Shown: in pieces, positions 36,641-46,650 of the stretch
How positions within the stretch are numbered: the first letter of the stretch is position 1
How the letters are laid out: each line of letters begins with the position of its first letter
Assembly (NCBI GenBank): GCA_022710485.1
Contig: JAKLGU010000011.1
Coordinates: forward strand, 1 to 64,000
Origin: Gemmatimonadota bacterium
GTDB taxonomy: Bacteria > Gemmatimonadota > Gemmatimonadetes > Gemmatimonadales > GWC2-71-9
Direction: 5' to 3'
DNA: 64,000 nt
Position numbers and translations under genes: made by a program
Notes under the pieces: model-generated
Seen by the model: the letters and a program-made list of their open reading frames with translations, nothing else
The model's database searches: none
What the model was told of the DNA's origin: nothing

Positions 36641-39310
36641 TTATTCCTTGAGCACCTCCCCGAAATTCGGCACCAGGTAGATGTCGGTGCGCCGGTCCTC
36701 CGGGCGTGCCATCACGCGGCGGCCGTCCTCGGAGAGACGGTAGTTGGCGGGGAATCGCGGAGGTGAACCGAGTCGGACCGGCGTGCCTCCGGTGGCCGGG
36801 ATCCGGTACCAGGCGAGGGTCCAGCTCGTCTCGAGAATCGGGACGATGAGGGACCCGTCCGACAGCCAGCGGGGTGGCTGCGATCCCTCGGCGCCGAAGC
36901 TTGCCAGCCGCGTGACGCTGCCATCGACCATGGATACCCGGTGCACCAGGACCGAATCCCCCGGGGGATCCCAACTGAGCGCCACGACTGCGCGGCCGTC
37001 GGGCGAGGGATCGAACGACTGCAGCGCCCCGAGGGCGTCGGGCAGTCTGAGGGTACTGTCGGGAAGCCCGGCGATGCCGACGCGGCGGAACGCCTGGTCC
37101 GAGACACGGATGACCATGCCGCCGCCCGGGGCGGTCTCGAGGCCGATGTACTGGTCGCTCGCCGCCATCCCGAGCTGCCTCACTCGTCCGGACGGGACCT
37201 CGACCTGCGAAATCAGGAGACTGTCGGTGCCCCGCCGAGTCGTCACCAGCACGCTCGCCTCGTCCTGGGACCAGTCGAAGTCCACCATGTCCACCGGCGC
37301 GCCGACGGGAGCCTCCGGCCCACTGTCGAACGGCATGACGGACATCTGCTGCCGCCCGTCGCCAGTTGGTGCGGGGCGCCAGAGGAGGAACTGGTTGCCC
37401 TTCGGCGACAGCGTGGCCCCGAGCAGGGCGGTCGAGGAGGCCATGCGCCGCTGTGCAAACTGCATGCTGGTGGGGGCCCCTCGGCGGAGCGCCCACACCG
37501 AGTACTCCGTCGGGCCGAAACCATATGCCAGCACCCCGCTCCGGCCGAGACTCCAGCCGGCGTTGACCACGAGCTGCCGGGCAAGGGTGTCCGGCCTGCC
37601 CGCGATGCGTCCACTCCTGTCCAGTGCATATCGAAGCAGATCGGACTCTCCGGTGCCGGTGCCGCGCCCTATCCTGACCAGGAGCGACCGGCCGTCGGGC
37701 GCAGGATCGATGCGGTTCACGATGGTCGTGCGCCCGAAGGTGATCGAGTCGATCGCGGTGCCGTCGCGAGTCGTGATGATCGCTGCCATTGCCCGACCCG
37801 GCCGTTCCTCCACCAGGAGCATGCGCAAGCCGTCCGGGAACGGGACCGCATACATCCCGGGCAATTCCGTGCGGACGGCGAGGCTGTCGTGGACCACCCC
37901 GTCGGCCACCGTCACCCAGCGTATCCACGCCAGCGTATCTCCCACGGTCGTGCCGCGGGAGATCATCGCCGTATCCCCTCCTGCGACGAGGTACCCGCCG
38001 CAGCAGCCCAGGAACCTGGGGGTGCCGCCGAGCGACGGCAGGCTGAACACGCCCCAGCTCTCGGCGCCGAAGGAGCCGTTGAACATCAGGTACCGCCCGT
38101 CCTCCGTCCACTCGAGCTGCCAGACGGCGGTGGCGCCGCGCAGCACGGTGGCCGAGCCTGCCCCGCCGATGTCCTGGACCACCACGTCCGTGGTGCAGAG
38201 CCCGGCGGTGTCGCACTGGCGCGTGGTGTAGGCGATGCGGCGGCCGTCGTGTGACACACCTGGCACGCTCGCGTTGCCCGTGAACGTGAGCTGGACCCGC
38301 TCGAGCGGGACCGCCGGCGCCACCCCGCTTCCGCGGACCGCGAGCCAGCCGAGCGCGGCGACGGCCAGCACACCCACGCCGGCGAGCGCCGGGATCCATT
38401 TTCTTCCCGTCGTGGCCGGCTGCCACGCCGTCACCGGCCTCGTTTGCGTTGGGGTCATGCCGCCGCTCGGCGTGGCCAGTGGCTCGAGGTTGTTGAGCAG
38501 CTCCTCGGCGGTCTGGAAGCGGTCCGCGGCGCGCTTGGCCAGGCAGCGCATGATGACCGCCTCTAGCGCTGGCGGGCAGGTGGGCCGGTGGCGCGACACC
38601 GGGTCCGGCGCCTGCGTCACGTGCGCCGCGAGAATCTGCTGCGAGCTCATGCCCGTAAACGGCGGCCGCCCGGTCAGGAGCTCGTACGCCATGGCGCCGA
38701 CGGCGTAGATGTCCACCCGGTGGTCGAGGTTCGGGTCGGCGGCCGCCTGTTCCGGCGCCATGTAACTCGGCGTGCCGAGGGCCACGCCGGCGGTGGTCAA
38801 CTGCTGGCGGCCGGTAGCCTCGCTCACCGCCTTGGCCACGCCGAAGTCGGTCACCAGGGCGTGGCGTCCGGAGAGCATCACGTTGTCGGGCTTGATGTCT
38901 CGGTGCACCACGCCCTGGCCGTGCGCGTAGGCCAGCGCGTCCACCACCTCGACCAGGATCTTGACCGCGTCGTGCACCGGCAGTTCGCCGACGCGCGCGA
39001 GCCGCTCCCGGAGCGATTCCCCCTCGACATACGGCATGACGAAGTAGAGGAAGCCGCCGGCCTCGCCGGAGTCGTGGAGCGGCAGGATGTGGGGATGCTG
39101 CAGGCGGGCTGCGACCTGGATCTCGCGGAAGAAACGCTCGCTGCCGAGCGTGGCGGCGAGCTCGGGCCGCAGCACCTTGAGCGCCACCTGGCGCCCGTGC
39201 CGGAGGTCCTCGGCGAGGTACACCGTGGCCATGCCGCCGGCGCCGACTTCCCGCTCGATGCGGTAGCGGTCGGCGAGGGCGGCGGTGAGGCGGGCGAGAG
39301 TCTCGCTCAC
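36641..39310 (-). CDS. Ser/Thr protein kinase with PD40-like beta-propeller
   Basis: 889-aa kinase starting at a GTG overlapping the previous kinase stop (GTGA). It belongs to a second subfamily: VALKVLRPELAATLGSERFFREI, HRDIKPDNVML, DFGVAKAVSEATG, MAPEQAAADPN. A membrane helix near 315-335 follows the linker MTPTQTRPV, then a diverged propeller. Two Cys features stand out: RQCDTAGLC in the first blade and LGCCGG further on, fitting an oxidising periplasm. The hairpin at 36601 follows its stop. Confidence 0.94.
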   Translation of the reverse strand: MSETLARLTAALADRYRIEREVGAGGMATVYLAEDLRHGRQVALKVLRPELAATLGSERFFREIQVAARLQHPHILPLHDSGEAGGFLYFVMPYVEGESLRERLARVGELPVHDAVKILVEVVDALAYAHGQGVVHRDIKPDNVMLSGRHALVTDFGVAKAVSEATGRQQLTTAGVALGTPSYMAPEQAAADPNLDHRVDIYAVGAMAYELLTGRPPFTGMSSQQILAAHVTQAPDPVSRHRPTCPPALEAVIMRCLAKRAADRFQTAEELLNNLEPLATPSGGMTPTQTRPVTAWQPATTGRKWIPALAGVGVLAVAALGWLAVRGSGVAPAVPLERVQLTFTGNASVPGVSHDGRRIAYTTRQCDTAGLCTTDVVVQDIGGAGSATVLRGATAVWQLEWTEDGRYLMFNGSFGAESWGVFSLPSLGGTPRFLGCCGGYLVAGGDTAMISRGTTVGDTLAWIRWVTVADGVVHDSLAVRTELPGMYAVPFPDGLRMLLVEERPGRAMAAIITTRDGTAIDSITFGRTTIVNRIDPAPDGRSLLVRIGRGTGTGESDLLRYALDRSGRIAGRPDTLARQLVVNAGWSLGRSGVLAYGFGPTEYSVWALRRGAPTSMQFAQRRMASSTALLGATLSPKGNQFLLWRPAPTGDGRQQMSVMPFDSGPEAPVGAPVDMVDFDWSQDEASVLVTTRRGTDSLLISQVEVPSGRVRQLGMAASDQYIGLETAPGGGMVIRVSDQAFRRVGIAGLPDSTLRLPDALGALQSFDPSPDGRAVVALSWDPPGDSVLVHRVSMVDGSVTRLASFGAEGSQPPRWLSDGSLIVPILETSWTLAWYRIPATGGTPVRLGSPPRFPANYRLSEDGRRVMARPEDRRTDIYLVPNFGEVLKE

Positions 39311-42222
39311 GGCGTGCGGGCCCCCTCTAGGTCCCCGACCTTGGCGAGCTCCGCGCGCACGCTGTCCCGCTGCGGAATGCGCGAGGGCTCGGGATCGGCG
39401 CGCATCCGGAGGTAGTAGCGGTAGGCACGAATGGCGTCGGTGCGGTCGCCGAGTTGTGAGGCGTACTTGCCTTCGAGCCGGTAGGCCTCGGCGAGTCCGG
39501 GCGGTTCCGGCTCGCCGTTCGGGCTGAAGCGCCGCCGCACTGCGCGCAACGCCCGGTCGGTGCGACCCTGTTCCTCGTACAGGCGGGCCAGCTGGATCGA
39601 GGCGAACCCGCTGTTCCCTTCCTGGCCCCGCCAGAGCGAGTCGGCCGCGTCCACGAGGCGGGGCGCACTCGGATCGCCGCCTTCGACCGCGATCCACGCC
39701 TCCACGAGCGGCGCCCAGCGATGCCAGAACCCCTGCAGCGTGTCCTTGGCCGCCGCCTCCCGCACGTCCTTCAGGATGGCGGGACCCACGGAGCGGTCGC
39801 CCTGCGAGAACCGCAGCAGGTTGGCGGCGCCAACGTTAGCGGCGAGGCTGGTGCTGTCGGGTAGGTTGCCCCCATACCAGATGGCGCCCAGCACCGACTG
39901 AATTGCCGCGCTCCCTGGCGCGATGGCGCGCAGGGTGTCCAACCACTGCGCCGCTTCCGCCGGCCGGCCCCGGTTCAACAGCAGGAACCAGCGGCTGAAC
40001 GCCATGTCGAATCGCTCGGCTCGCGTGGTGGCCAACCGATGGATGGCGTCGAAGAGCTCCGGCTGGTGGGCGATCGTGACGCTGTCCCTCGGGTTCTGGA
40101 ACAGGATGGCCCGGGACAGCACGAGCGGCTGCGAGTCAAGCCTCGCCAGGAACGCCTGCACTCCCGCGGCATCGGCGGTGGACTGGAGCAGGTCCCACCT
40201 GGCCTGGGCGACATTCTCGCCGGTGGAGTCGAGCACGATTTCCCGACGGGTCCAGAGTCGCTGCGCCGCCGTGTCGCCGGTGACGAAGCTGAGCCGGGCC
40301 AGGTGTGTGATGGCGCCGCCATACAGGGAGTCGAGCTCGAAGGCCTTCTCGAAGGCCTGACGCGCCCGCGCCTCCGGGTCGGGAATGTCGGCCAGGCGAC
40401 CGCCGTGAAAGAGCCCGTCTCCAAGGTAGAACCAGGCTTCCGCGCTCTCAGGCATCACCTGGGCGGCCTTTTCGGCGTCGGCAATCTGCACGGTCCACGG
40501 CGTCTGCCTCGGGTACAGCGAGCCGAGCCGGAGGGTCAGGAAGAGCTGGTCCTGCGGGTTCAGCCGGTCGCGGTACTGCCAGGCAAGGCGGCGGACGCGG
40601 TTCATGTCTCCCGCTGCCGGGGACCACCCGTCTGACTCGATCAGTGCAGACAGCGCGAGCGCGAAGGTCGAATCGAGCTGGACGGCACGTTCCAGCAGCG
40701 GAGTGGACCTGTCGAAGGTGCCACGGCGAAAGGCGGTCGCACCGTCGAGGTACGCGCGCAGCGCGTCGAGGTTGGTGGTGGTCAGCGCGCTCAACTGCGT
40801 GGGGCGGGCACCCGCGCCGAGCGCCAGCAGCTGCGCGGTGAGCCGGTCCACCAGCACGAAGAGACTGTCCTTCGGTCCGTCCACCGTCGTCTGCGCCAGG
40901 GTGGCACCGCCGGGCATCGCGATCAGCGTCGCGCTGATCACGAGGTGGTCGGGCGGCCCCACGATGCTCCCCTGCAGCACCCGGCCCGCCCCGATCTTTC
41001 TGGCTACCCCGGCCACGGCGTCGACCGGCAGGTCCTCGGTCTCGCTGCCGCCGGCGTCACGCACCGCCGCAAGCACCGACCGGGTGTCCGCCGCGCGGGG
41101 GCCGCCCTCGCCGGTCAGCTTGGCTTGCAGCAGGTCCACCATCCCCTGCCGCAGGTACTGCACGCTCGGGTCGGCGCCGGCCACCCGGAACGGCAACACG
41201 GCGACGACGTTGGCATCGAGCGCCTGTCCGCCTGAGCCTGCCCATGGCTTCCATACGAAAAGCGCCGCGATGGCGACCAGCGCCGCCCCGGCGATCGCGT
41301 AGGTCGTGATGGACTTCCGCGGCGGCGTCGCCACCACCGCCGGCACCGGTTGCGTGTGCGTCGGCGTCATCCCCCCACTCGGCGTGGCCAGCGGCTCCAG
41401 CGCACTCACGAGTTCATCCGCCGTTTGGAACCGGTCGGCGGGCCGCTTGGCCAGGCACCGCATGATGGCCGCCTCGAGCGCAGGCGCGAGTCCGGCGCGT
41501 TGCTGTCCCACCGGCACCGGTGTTTGAGTCACGTGCGCGGCCAGCGTCTGCTGCGGGTTGAGGCCGGGGAAGGTCGGGTGCCCGGTGAGCATCTCGTAGC
41601 CGAGGACGCCGAGGGCGTAGATATCCACCCGCGCGTCCATCTGCGGATCGGCCGACGCCTGTTCGGGGGCCATGTAGGCGGGCGTGCCGAGCGCAACGCC
41701 GACGCTCGTGAGCTGCTGGCTCCCGGAGGCTTCGGTGACCGCCTTCGCCACGCCGAAATCCATCACCAACGCGTGCCTGCCCGAGAGGAGCACGTTCTCC
41801 GGCTTGATGTCGCGGTGCACCACGCCGGCGCGGTGCGCCACCGCCAGCGCCTCGGCGATCTCGGCCAGCAGCCGCACCGCTTCCGGCACCGGGAACTCGC
41901 CGGTCCGGGCCAGGCGGTCCCGGAGCGTCTCCCCCTCGACGAACGGCATCACGTAATAGAAGAAGCCGTCGGCGTCGCCGGAATCGAGCACGCCGAGAAT
42001 GTGGGGGTGTTGCAGGCGGGCGGCCACCTCGATTTCTCGGGCAAACCGGTCGGGGCCGAGCGTGGCCGCCAGCTCGGGGCGGAGCACCTTGATCGCCACC
42101 CGGCGGTGGTGCTTCAGGTCCTCGGCGAGGTACACCGTGGCCATGCCCCCCTGGCCGAGTTCCCGTTCGATCCGATAGCGTCCAGCCAGCGCGGCAGTCA
42201 GTCTGTCGTGTGTGTCGGTCAT
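39307..42222 (-). CDS. Ser/Thr protein kinase with TolB-like and TPR C-terminal half
   Basis: 971-aa kinase. Catalytic motifs GQGGMATVYLAED, VAIKV, HRDIKPENVLL, DFGVAKAVTEA and MAPEQASADPQ are intact; linker MTPTHTQPV and a membrane helix near 315-335 follow. Then comes a TolB-N/FlgO-like segment (VVAVLPFRV, GAGRVLQGSIVG) and a long TPR-like helical array, as in the kinase at 5957. The ATG at 42222 is chosen over a TTG 30 nt upstream; the ribosome site is weak. Forms a coupled pair with the propeller kinase downstream. Confidence 0.92.
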   Translation of the reverse strand: MTDTHDRLTAALAGRYRIERELGQGGMATVYLAEDLKHHRRVAIKVLRPELAATLGPDRFAREIEVAARLQHPHILGVLDSGDADGFFYYVMPFVEGETLRDRLARTGEFPVPEAVRLLAEIAEALAVAHRAGVVHRDIKPENVLLSGRHALVMDFGVAKAVTEASGSQQLTSVGVALGTPAYMAPEQASADPQMDARVDIYALGVLGYEMLTGHPTFPGLNPQQTLAAHVTQTPVPVGQQRAGLAPALEAAIMRCLAKRPADRFQTADELVSALEPLATPSGGMTPTHTQPVPAVVATPPRKSITTYAIAGAALVAIAALFVWKPWAGSGGQALDANVVAVLPFRVAGADPSVQYLRQGMVDLLQAKLTGEGGPRAADTRSVLAAVRDAGGSETEDLPVDAVAGVARKIGAGRVLQGSIVGPPDHLVISATLIAMPGGATLAQTTVDGPKDSLFVLVDRLTAQLLALGAGARPTQLSALTTTNLDALRAYLDGATAFRRGTFDRSTPLLERAVQLDSTFALALSALIESDGWSPAAGDMNRVRRLAWQYRDRLNPQDQLFLTLRLGSLYPRQTPWTVQIADAEKAAQVMPESAEAWFYLGDGLFHGGRLADIPDPEARARQAFEKAFELDSLYGGAITHLARLSFVTGDTAAQRLWTRREIVLDSTGENVAQARWDLLQSTADAAGVQAFLARLDSQPLVLSRAILFQNPRDSVTIAHQPELFDAIHRLATTRAERFDMAFSRWFLLLNRGRPAEAAQWLDTLRAIAPGSAAIQSVLGAIWYGGNLPDSTSLAANVGAANLLRFSQGDRSVGPAILKDVREAAAKDTLQGFWHRWAPLVEAWIAVEGGDPSAPRLVDAADSLWRGQEGNSGFASIQLARLYEEQGRTDRALRAVRRRFSPNGEPEPPGLAEAYRLEGKYASQLGDRTDAIRAYRYYLRMRADPEPSRIPQRDSVRAELAKVGDLEGARTP

Positions 42223-42352
42223 CGGCTCGTCGAGTGGGGAGGTGGTCCTCAAAGCTACGGGTTACGAGAGGGAGACGCCAGCCGATGCGGCCGATGAAAC
42301 CCCGCGTTCCCCCTTGCCGTCTGGCCGGATGTCCCTCTCGGAGTCATCCCAC

Positions 42353-43972
42353 GTGATCCGTCCGCTCATCGCGTGCCTGCTGGCAGGCAGTTCGATGCTG
42401 GCCGCCCAGTCTGGGGACCCGCCCACCGTGGCCGAATGGCGGGCAGATCTTCAGCTGCTGGCCAAGGAGTTCCCGGCCCGCCATCCGGCGCCCTTCCTGA
42501 ACATCACGAGGGCGCAGTGGGATTCCGCCGTCACTCGCCTCGACCGGAGGCTCCCGGCGCTGAACCAGGACCAGACCCTCGTCTCCTTCTTCCAGCTCGT
42601 GGCGCTCCCGGGCGACGCGCACACCACGGTCCAGCCGAATCCGGCCCGCCCGCTCCACTACTACCCGATCGAGATCTATTCGTTTGAAGACGGACTCTTC
42701 GTCCGCCGCGCTGACTCGGCGCATGCCTCGCTGGTGGGAGCGCGGGTGGTCAGCTTTGGGAATGCGAGTTCGGACGAGGCGATGGCCCGTGTGGCGACCA
42801 TCATTCCACACGAGAACGACTGGTGGGTGCGCGCCTGGGGGCCGTTCTGGCTCACCACCGCGGAGATGGTGCACGGCCTCGGCCTCACCGAAGATCCGGA
42901 TCGGCTGAGGCTAGTCGTCGAGCGCGGGGGCAGGCTCGACACGGCGGTCGTGTCCCCCGCGGGTCCGATGGAGCACGGCGAAGGCGGCGCCGTGGACATG
43001 AGCCGGTGGGTGTCCATGCGCACCGCCTCCGCCCCGCTCTCGGAGGCCCGGCCCGGCAACCTCTTTTGGTGGACCTGGCTCCCCGACTCCCGAACGCTCT
43101 ACGTGTCGCTGCGGGGCGTCGTGCCGGCCGCTAATTCCGCCACGAATCGGAGTCAGTGGAACCAGGTCTTTGCCCTCGCCGATTCGCTCGAGCCGGGGCG
43201 CGTGGTCCTCGACATCCGCGACAACATGGGAGGCAACGGCGCGCTCAACCGCTACCCGGTGCAGCAGATCCTCCGGCGCCCCTGGCTCGACCGAGCCGAC
43301 CGGCTGTTCGTCATCATCGGCCGGCGCACCTTCTCCGCCGGGCAACAGTTCGCCAACCTGCTCGAGGCGTGGACGCAGGCCACCTTCGTCGGCGAGCCGA
43401 CCGGGCAGCGGCCGAGCCAGTACGGTGACCACCGACCACTGGAGCTGCCCAACAGCCACCTGACGGTGATGATCTCCACGGTGTTCCACCAGGCGCCGGA
43501 CGAGTTCGACGGGCGCGAGTTCATCCCGCCCGATGCCTATGCGCCCCTCATGTCAGAGATGTATCGCCGCGGGGACGATCCCGCAGTGGCCGCTGCCTTG
43601 TCGTGGAAGGCCGGACCGGCGGTGGCGGACAGCGTCGCCGCCCTGGTGACGACCGGGGATTCGGCCGCTGCCGAACGATTGCTTCGCTCGGTGCAGCAGC
43701 AGCCCGTGAACCGATACCGGAGCCTGGAGGCGGAGATCAATGCGCTCGGCTACCGGCTCCTCGGAAGTGGGGCCGCCGTGCAGGCGGTGACCGTCTTCCG
43801 CATCAACACCCAGGTCTATCCGCACTCGGCGAACGCCTTCGACAGTCTGGGGGAGGCGCTCGTCACGACGGGGCAGCGCGACGAGGGCATCGCCGCCTAT
43901 CGCCAGGCGCTTCGGATCGACCCCACCTTTCCGCCCTCACAGCAGGCGCTGCGGCGACTCGGAGTCCAATAG
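42353..43972 (+). CDS. exported S41-type peptidase with C-terminal TPR
   Basis: 539-aa protein with a signal peptide ending near MLAAQ. The central and C-terminal part has the S41/tail-specific protease core: VVLDIRDNMGGNG and RTFSAGQQFANLL, with the candidate nucleophile Ser328, then FVGEPTG. A short TPR follows near the C-terminus (YPHSANAFDSLGEALVTTG). No PDZ domain is obvious. The GTG at 42353 has GGAG 9 nt upstream; an ATG eight codons earlier lacks one. Divergent from the kinase pair with about 130 nt between starts. Confidence 0.85.
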   Translation: MIRPLIACLLAGSSMLAAQSGDPPTVAEWRADLQLLAKEFPARHPAPFLNITRAQWDSAVTRLDRRLPALNQDQTLVSFFQLVALPGDAHTTVQPNPARPLHYYPIEIYSFEDGLFVRRADSAHASLVGARVVSFGNASSDEAMARVATIIPHENDWWVRAWGPFWLTTAEMVHGLGLTEDPDRLRLVVERGGRLDTAVVSPAGPMEHGEGGAVDMSRWVSMRTASAPLSEARPGNLFWWTWLPDSRTLYVSLRGVVPAANSATNRSQWNQVFALADSLEPGRVVLDIRDNMGGNGALNRYPVQQILRRPWLDRADRLFVIIGRRTFSAGQQFANLLEAWTQATFVGEPTGQRPSQYGDHRPLELPNSHLTVMISTVFHQAPDEFDGREFIPPDAYAPLMSEMYRRGDDPAVAAALSWKAGPAVADSVAALVTTGDSAAAERLLRSVQQQPVNRYRSLEAEINALGYRLLGSGAAVQAVTVFRINTQVYPHSANAFDSLGEALVTTGQRDEGIAAYRQALRIDPTFPPSQQALRRLGVQ

Positions 43973-43986
43973 CCCCAAACGAACGG

Positions 43987-44006
43987 GCCCCCGATTCCTC
44001 GGGGGC
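43987..44006 (+). terminator. terminator-like hairpin after the S41 peptidase gene
   Basis: Perfect 8-bp stem GCCCCCGA-TTCC-TCGGGGGC starting 14 nt after the stop codon at 43972; no T-tract. Confidence 0.55.
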
Positions 44007-44034
44007 GCGTCGCACGTTCATCCACTCGCGGCGG

Positions 44035-44193
44035 TCAGGTGACGGTCCAGCCCTTGCCGGTCAGGCACGCGATCATCGCCCGGGCGAACTCGGCGTCCTG
44101 CTGCTGCACCTGCGCGCCGTACACCGCAGCTTCCTGTTCCGCCTGCTTACGCGCCCGCTGGCCGGCACATTGGCTACCATTCCCGCTATGCAT
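44035..44193 (-). pseudogene. fragment or small ORF resembling a protein C-terminus
   Basis: 52 codons on the minus strand between the S41 gene and the methyltransferase. The last ~40 residues are rich in Gln/Ala/Glu and end FARAMIACLTGKGWTVT, a pattern I associate with C-termini of small envelope proteins of unknown function ending in ACLxGRGYxV. No ribosome site is seen before the ATG, which shares an ATGCAT hexamer with the opposite-strand start codon. Either a decayed gene end or a small protein. Confidence 0.3.
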
Positions 44194-45354
44194 TCCTGCT
44201 ACGCCATCACCGCCCCCGGCCTCGAGCACCTGACCGCGGCCGAACTCCGCAGCATCGGGGCGGCCGTCAATGCCACGGAGCCCGGCGGCGTCTCGTTCGA
44301 GGCCGCGCCCGGCATCCTCTACGCCGCAAACCTCCATGTCCGCACCGCGAGCCGCATTGTGGTGCGGGTCGGGCAGTTTCACGCGGCCAGCTTCGCCGAG
44401 CTCGAGAAGGAGGCGCGGCGCGTGCCTTGGGCGCGGTGGATCGCGCCCGGCGGCGCGGTGCACTTTCGCGTGACGAGCCGGAAGTCTCGGCTCTATCACC
44501 AGGATGCCGTGGCCGAGCGGCTGGAGGGCGCCGTGCTGGGGGCCATCCCCGGCGCGCACGCGGTCCGCGCCCCCTCGGACGCCGACGCGCTGGACGATGA
44601 CGTCACGTCGCTCCCCGGGGTGCAGCGCTTCCTGGTCCGCATAGTGGACGACGAGCTCACCCTCAGCGTTGACAGTTCCGGCGCGCTCCTCCACCGCCGC
44701 GGATACCGGTTGGCCTCGGCAAAGGCCCCCATCCGCGAAACGCTGGCGGCGGCGATGTTGCTTGCGATGGAGTGGGATGGCACCGTTCCCCTGGTCGATC
44801 CCCTCTGCGGGTCGGGGACGATCCCCATCGAGGCGGCGCTGCTGGCGCGGCGAATTCCCCCTGGGTGGCGCCGCCGGTTCGCCTTCGAACGCTGGCCGGA
44901 GTTCAAGCCGACAGTGTGGGAGTATGTGCGGGGGGAGGCCGAGAAAGAAATCCTTGCGAGGGCCGCCGTGCCGATCGTGGCGGCCGATCGGGACGCCGGG
45001 GCGGTCGAGGCGTGCACCGCCAACGCCGAGCGGGCGGGAGTGTCGGGTGATGTGACTATCCGGTGCGCTGCGCTCACCGCCACGCTCTCCGAGCCGGAGA
45101 TCGCGGCGCTTCCGCCCGGCCTCGTGCTCACAAATCCGCCCTATGGCGTCCGGGTCGGCGAGCGCGGCCGGCTGCGAGACCTCTACGCTTCCCTCGGCAA
45201 TGCGCTGCGAGGGCCCCTGGCTGGCTGGTCGCTGGGATTCGTTGCATCGGACGCCCCACTGGCGGCCGCCGCCGGGCTGCCCCTCTCGGCGGTGCTGGAT
45301 ACCGAAACCGGCGGCCTGGCGATCCGGCTCCACTGCTGGGGTCCCCCCAGCTGA
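44188..45354 (+). CDS. THUMP-domain class I SAM-dependent RNA methyltransferase (RlmL/TrmN-like)
   Basis: 388-aa cytoplasmic methyltransferase. The N-terminal half matches the ferredoxin-like plus THUMP region of RlmL/Trm-type enzymes (CYAITAPGLEHLTAAEL, later the FRVTSRKSRLYH stretch). The C-terminal Rossmann fold has the SAM-binding DPLCGSGTIPIE (about 204-215) and the catalytic NPPYG (316-320), which points to N2-guanine methylation in rRNA or tRNA. Which RNA is modified cannot be told from sequence. The ATG fits the start of the conserved N-terminus. Confidence 0.9.
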   Translation: MHSCYAITAPGLEHLTAAELRSIGAAVNATEPGGVSFEAAPGILYAANLHVRTASRIVVRVGQFHAASFAELEKEARRVPWARWIAPGGAVHFRVTSRKSRLYHQDAVAERLEGAVLGAIPGAHAVRAPSDADALDDDVTSLPGVQRFLVRIVDDELTLSVDSSGALLHRRGYRLASAKAPIRETLAAAMLLAMEWDGTVPLVDPLCGSGTIPIEAALLARRIPPGWRRRFAFERWPEFKPTVWEYVRGEAEKEILARAAVPIVAADRDAGAVEACTANAERAGVSGDVTIRCAALTATLSEPEIAALPPGLVLTNPPYGVRVGERGRLRDLYASLGNALRGPLAGWSLGFVASDAPLAAAAGLPLSAVLDTETGGLAIRLHCWGPPS

Positions 45355-45366
45355 TTTTCCGGTGCC

Positions 45367-45395
45367 TTGAAGAGGTCTTCATGTTGCCTTAACAT
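45367..45395 (+). promoter_or_regulatory. possible promoter of the amidohydrolase-porin-glutaminase cluster
   Basis: TTGAAG (45367-45372), 17-nt spacer, TAACAT (45390-45395): each hexamer 4/6 to consensus. The inverted repeat TGAAGA-GG-TCTTCA (45368-45381) overlaps the -35 and spacer and could be an operator. The region is unusually AT-rich for this genome. Confidence 0.35.
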
Positions 45396-45452
45396 TAATT
45401 GCATACAGGAGATGGCAGACTCCTCGACAACTTCGTGCCCGTGGGAGGGTGT

Positions 45453-46580
45453 GTGAGGCAGCAATCGAGGCTCCATCTTTCCGTGGCCGCCCTGATCCTG
45501 GTGGCCGCTGTTCCGGTGTCCGCGCAAGACCAGGGGTGCGCCGGCGCCAATTACAGCGACTCGCACTTCCACCTGACCAATTACATCCAGGAAGGGACGG
45601 ACGTGAAGGACTACGTCCGGATGATGGGCAGCAGCGTCTGTCGATCGACCCTCTTCGGTATTCCGCTCCAGCAGGAATGGGCCTACGGAAACTCGGGCGA
45701 CTTCGCCCCGACCTATTACCTCCAGTCCGACGCCCCCCTCTATTACTACTCGTTCACCGACGCCTTCATCGCGATGGCGTACCGGTCCCTGCCGCCGGCC
45801 CAGCAGGCGCGGCTCGACCCCATGATCACCGGCTTCAACCCCGCCGACATGTACGCCGTCGACCACATCAAGCGGGTGCTGCTGACCTTCCCGGGCGTCT
45901 TCTCCGGGATCGGGGAGTTCTCGATTCACAAGGAGTTCGTCTCCGCCAAGATTGCGGGAGGCGCGGCGAGCCTGACCGATCCGGCCCTCGACCGGATTCT
46001 CGACTTCGCGGCCGAGGCCGGGCTGGTGGTGATCCTGCACAATGACATCAACATGCCGTTCCCGAAGCCCAACCAGGAGCCGTACGTCCTGCTCCAGTTG
46101 CGGGACGTGCTCCTCCGGCACCCCAAGACGACTGTCATCTGGGCGCACGTCGGGCTCGGCCGGATCGTCCGCCCGGTCACCGACCAGGTAGCACTGCTCG
46201 ACCGCGCCCTGAGCAACCCGGCGCTCCCGAACCTGTACATCGACATTTCGTGGGACGAGACGGCCAAGTACATCACCTCGAGTCCCGAGGCGGTCGCGCG
46301 CACGGCGGCCCTGATCAACAAGTACCCGGACCGGTTCCTCTTCGGCACCGACGTCGTGGCGCCGGCGAGCCTGGCTTCGCCGATGGCGGTGTACGACGCC
46401 TACGCGCCGCTCTGGAGCGCGCTCACCCCCGAGGCAAGCCAGAAAGTCCGCTTCGGGAACTACGCGCGACTGTTCGACGCGGCGCGGGTGAAGGTGCGGG
46501 CCTGGGAGCAGGCGAACGTCGGGAAGCCGCGGCCCGCGCCGCCGCCGACGCCGGCGTCGGGCGCTGGCATCACGCCCTGA
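45453..46580 (+). CDS. exported amidohydrolase-2 family metal-dependent hydrolase
   Basis: 375-aa TIM-barrel hydrolase. The start is GTG with GGGAGG about 5 nt upstream; a TTG 54 nt earlier would add a non-signal extension. A signal peptide ends at VSAQ (about 24). Metal motifs: HFH at 38-40 (YSDSHFHL), a His in VILHND, a His in WAHVGLG, and Asp in FGTDVV. The Pro/Ala-rich tail is low complexity. First gene of a cluster with a porin and a glutaminase, so it may release a substrate from an amide-linked nutrient; exact chemistry unknown. Confidence 0.88.
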   Translation: MRQQSRLHLSVAALILVAAVPVSAQDQGCAGANYSDSHFHLTNYIQEGTDVKDYVRMMGSSVCRSTLFGIPLQQEWAYGNSGDFAPTYYLQSDAPLYYYSFTDAFIAMAYRSLPPAQQARLDPMITGFNPADMYAVDHIKRVLLTFPGVFSGIGEFSIHKEFVSAKIAGGAASLTDPALDRILDFAAEAGLVVILHNDINMPFPKPNQEPYVLLQLRDVLLRHPKTTVIWAHVGLGRIVRPVTDQVALLDRALSNPALPNLYIDISWDETAKYITSSPEAVARTAALINKYPDRFLFGTDVVAPASLASPMAVYDAYAPLWSALTPEASQKVRFGNYARLFDAARVKVRAWEQANVGKPRPAPPPTPASGAGITP

Positions 46581-46650
46581 AAGCTGGTTGTAACGGACGA
46601 CGGGCCGCTCCGGTGAGCGCCCGGTGAGTTCACCACTACGGAGGAGTCCC

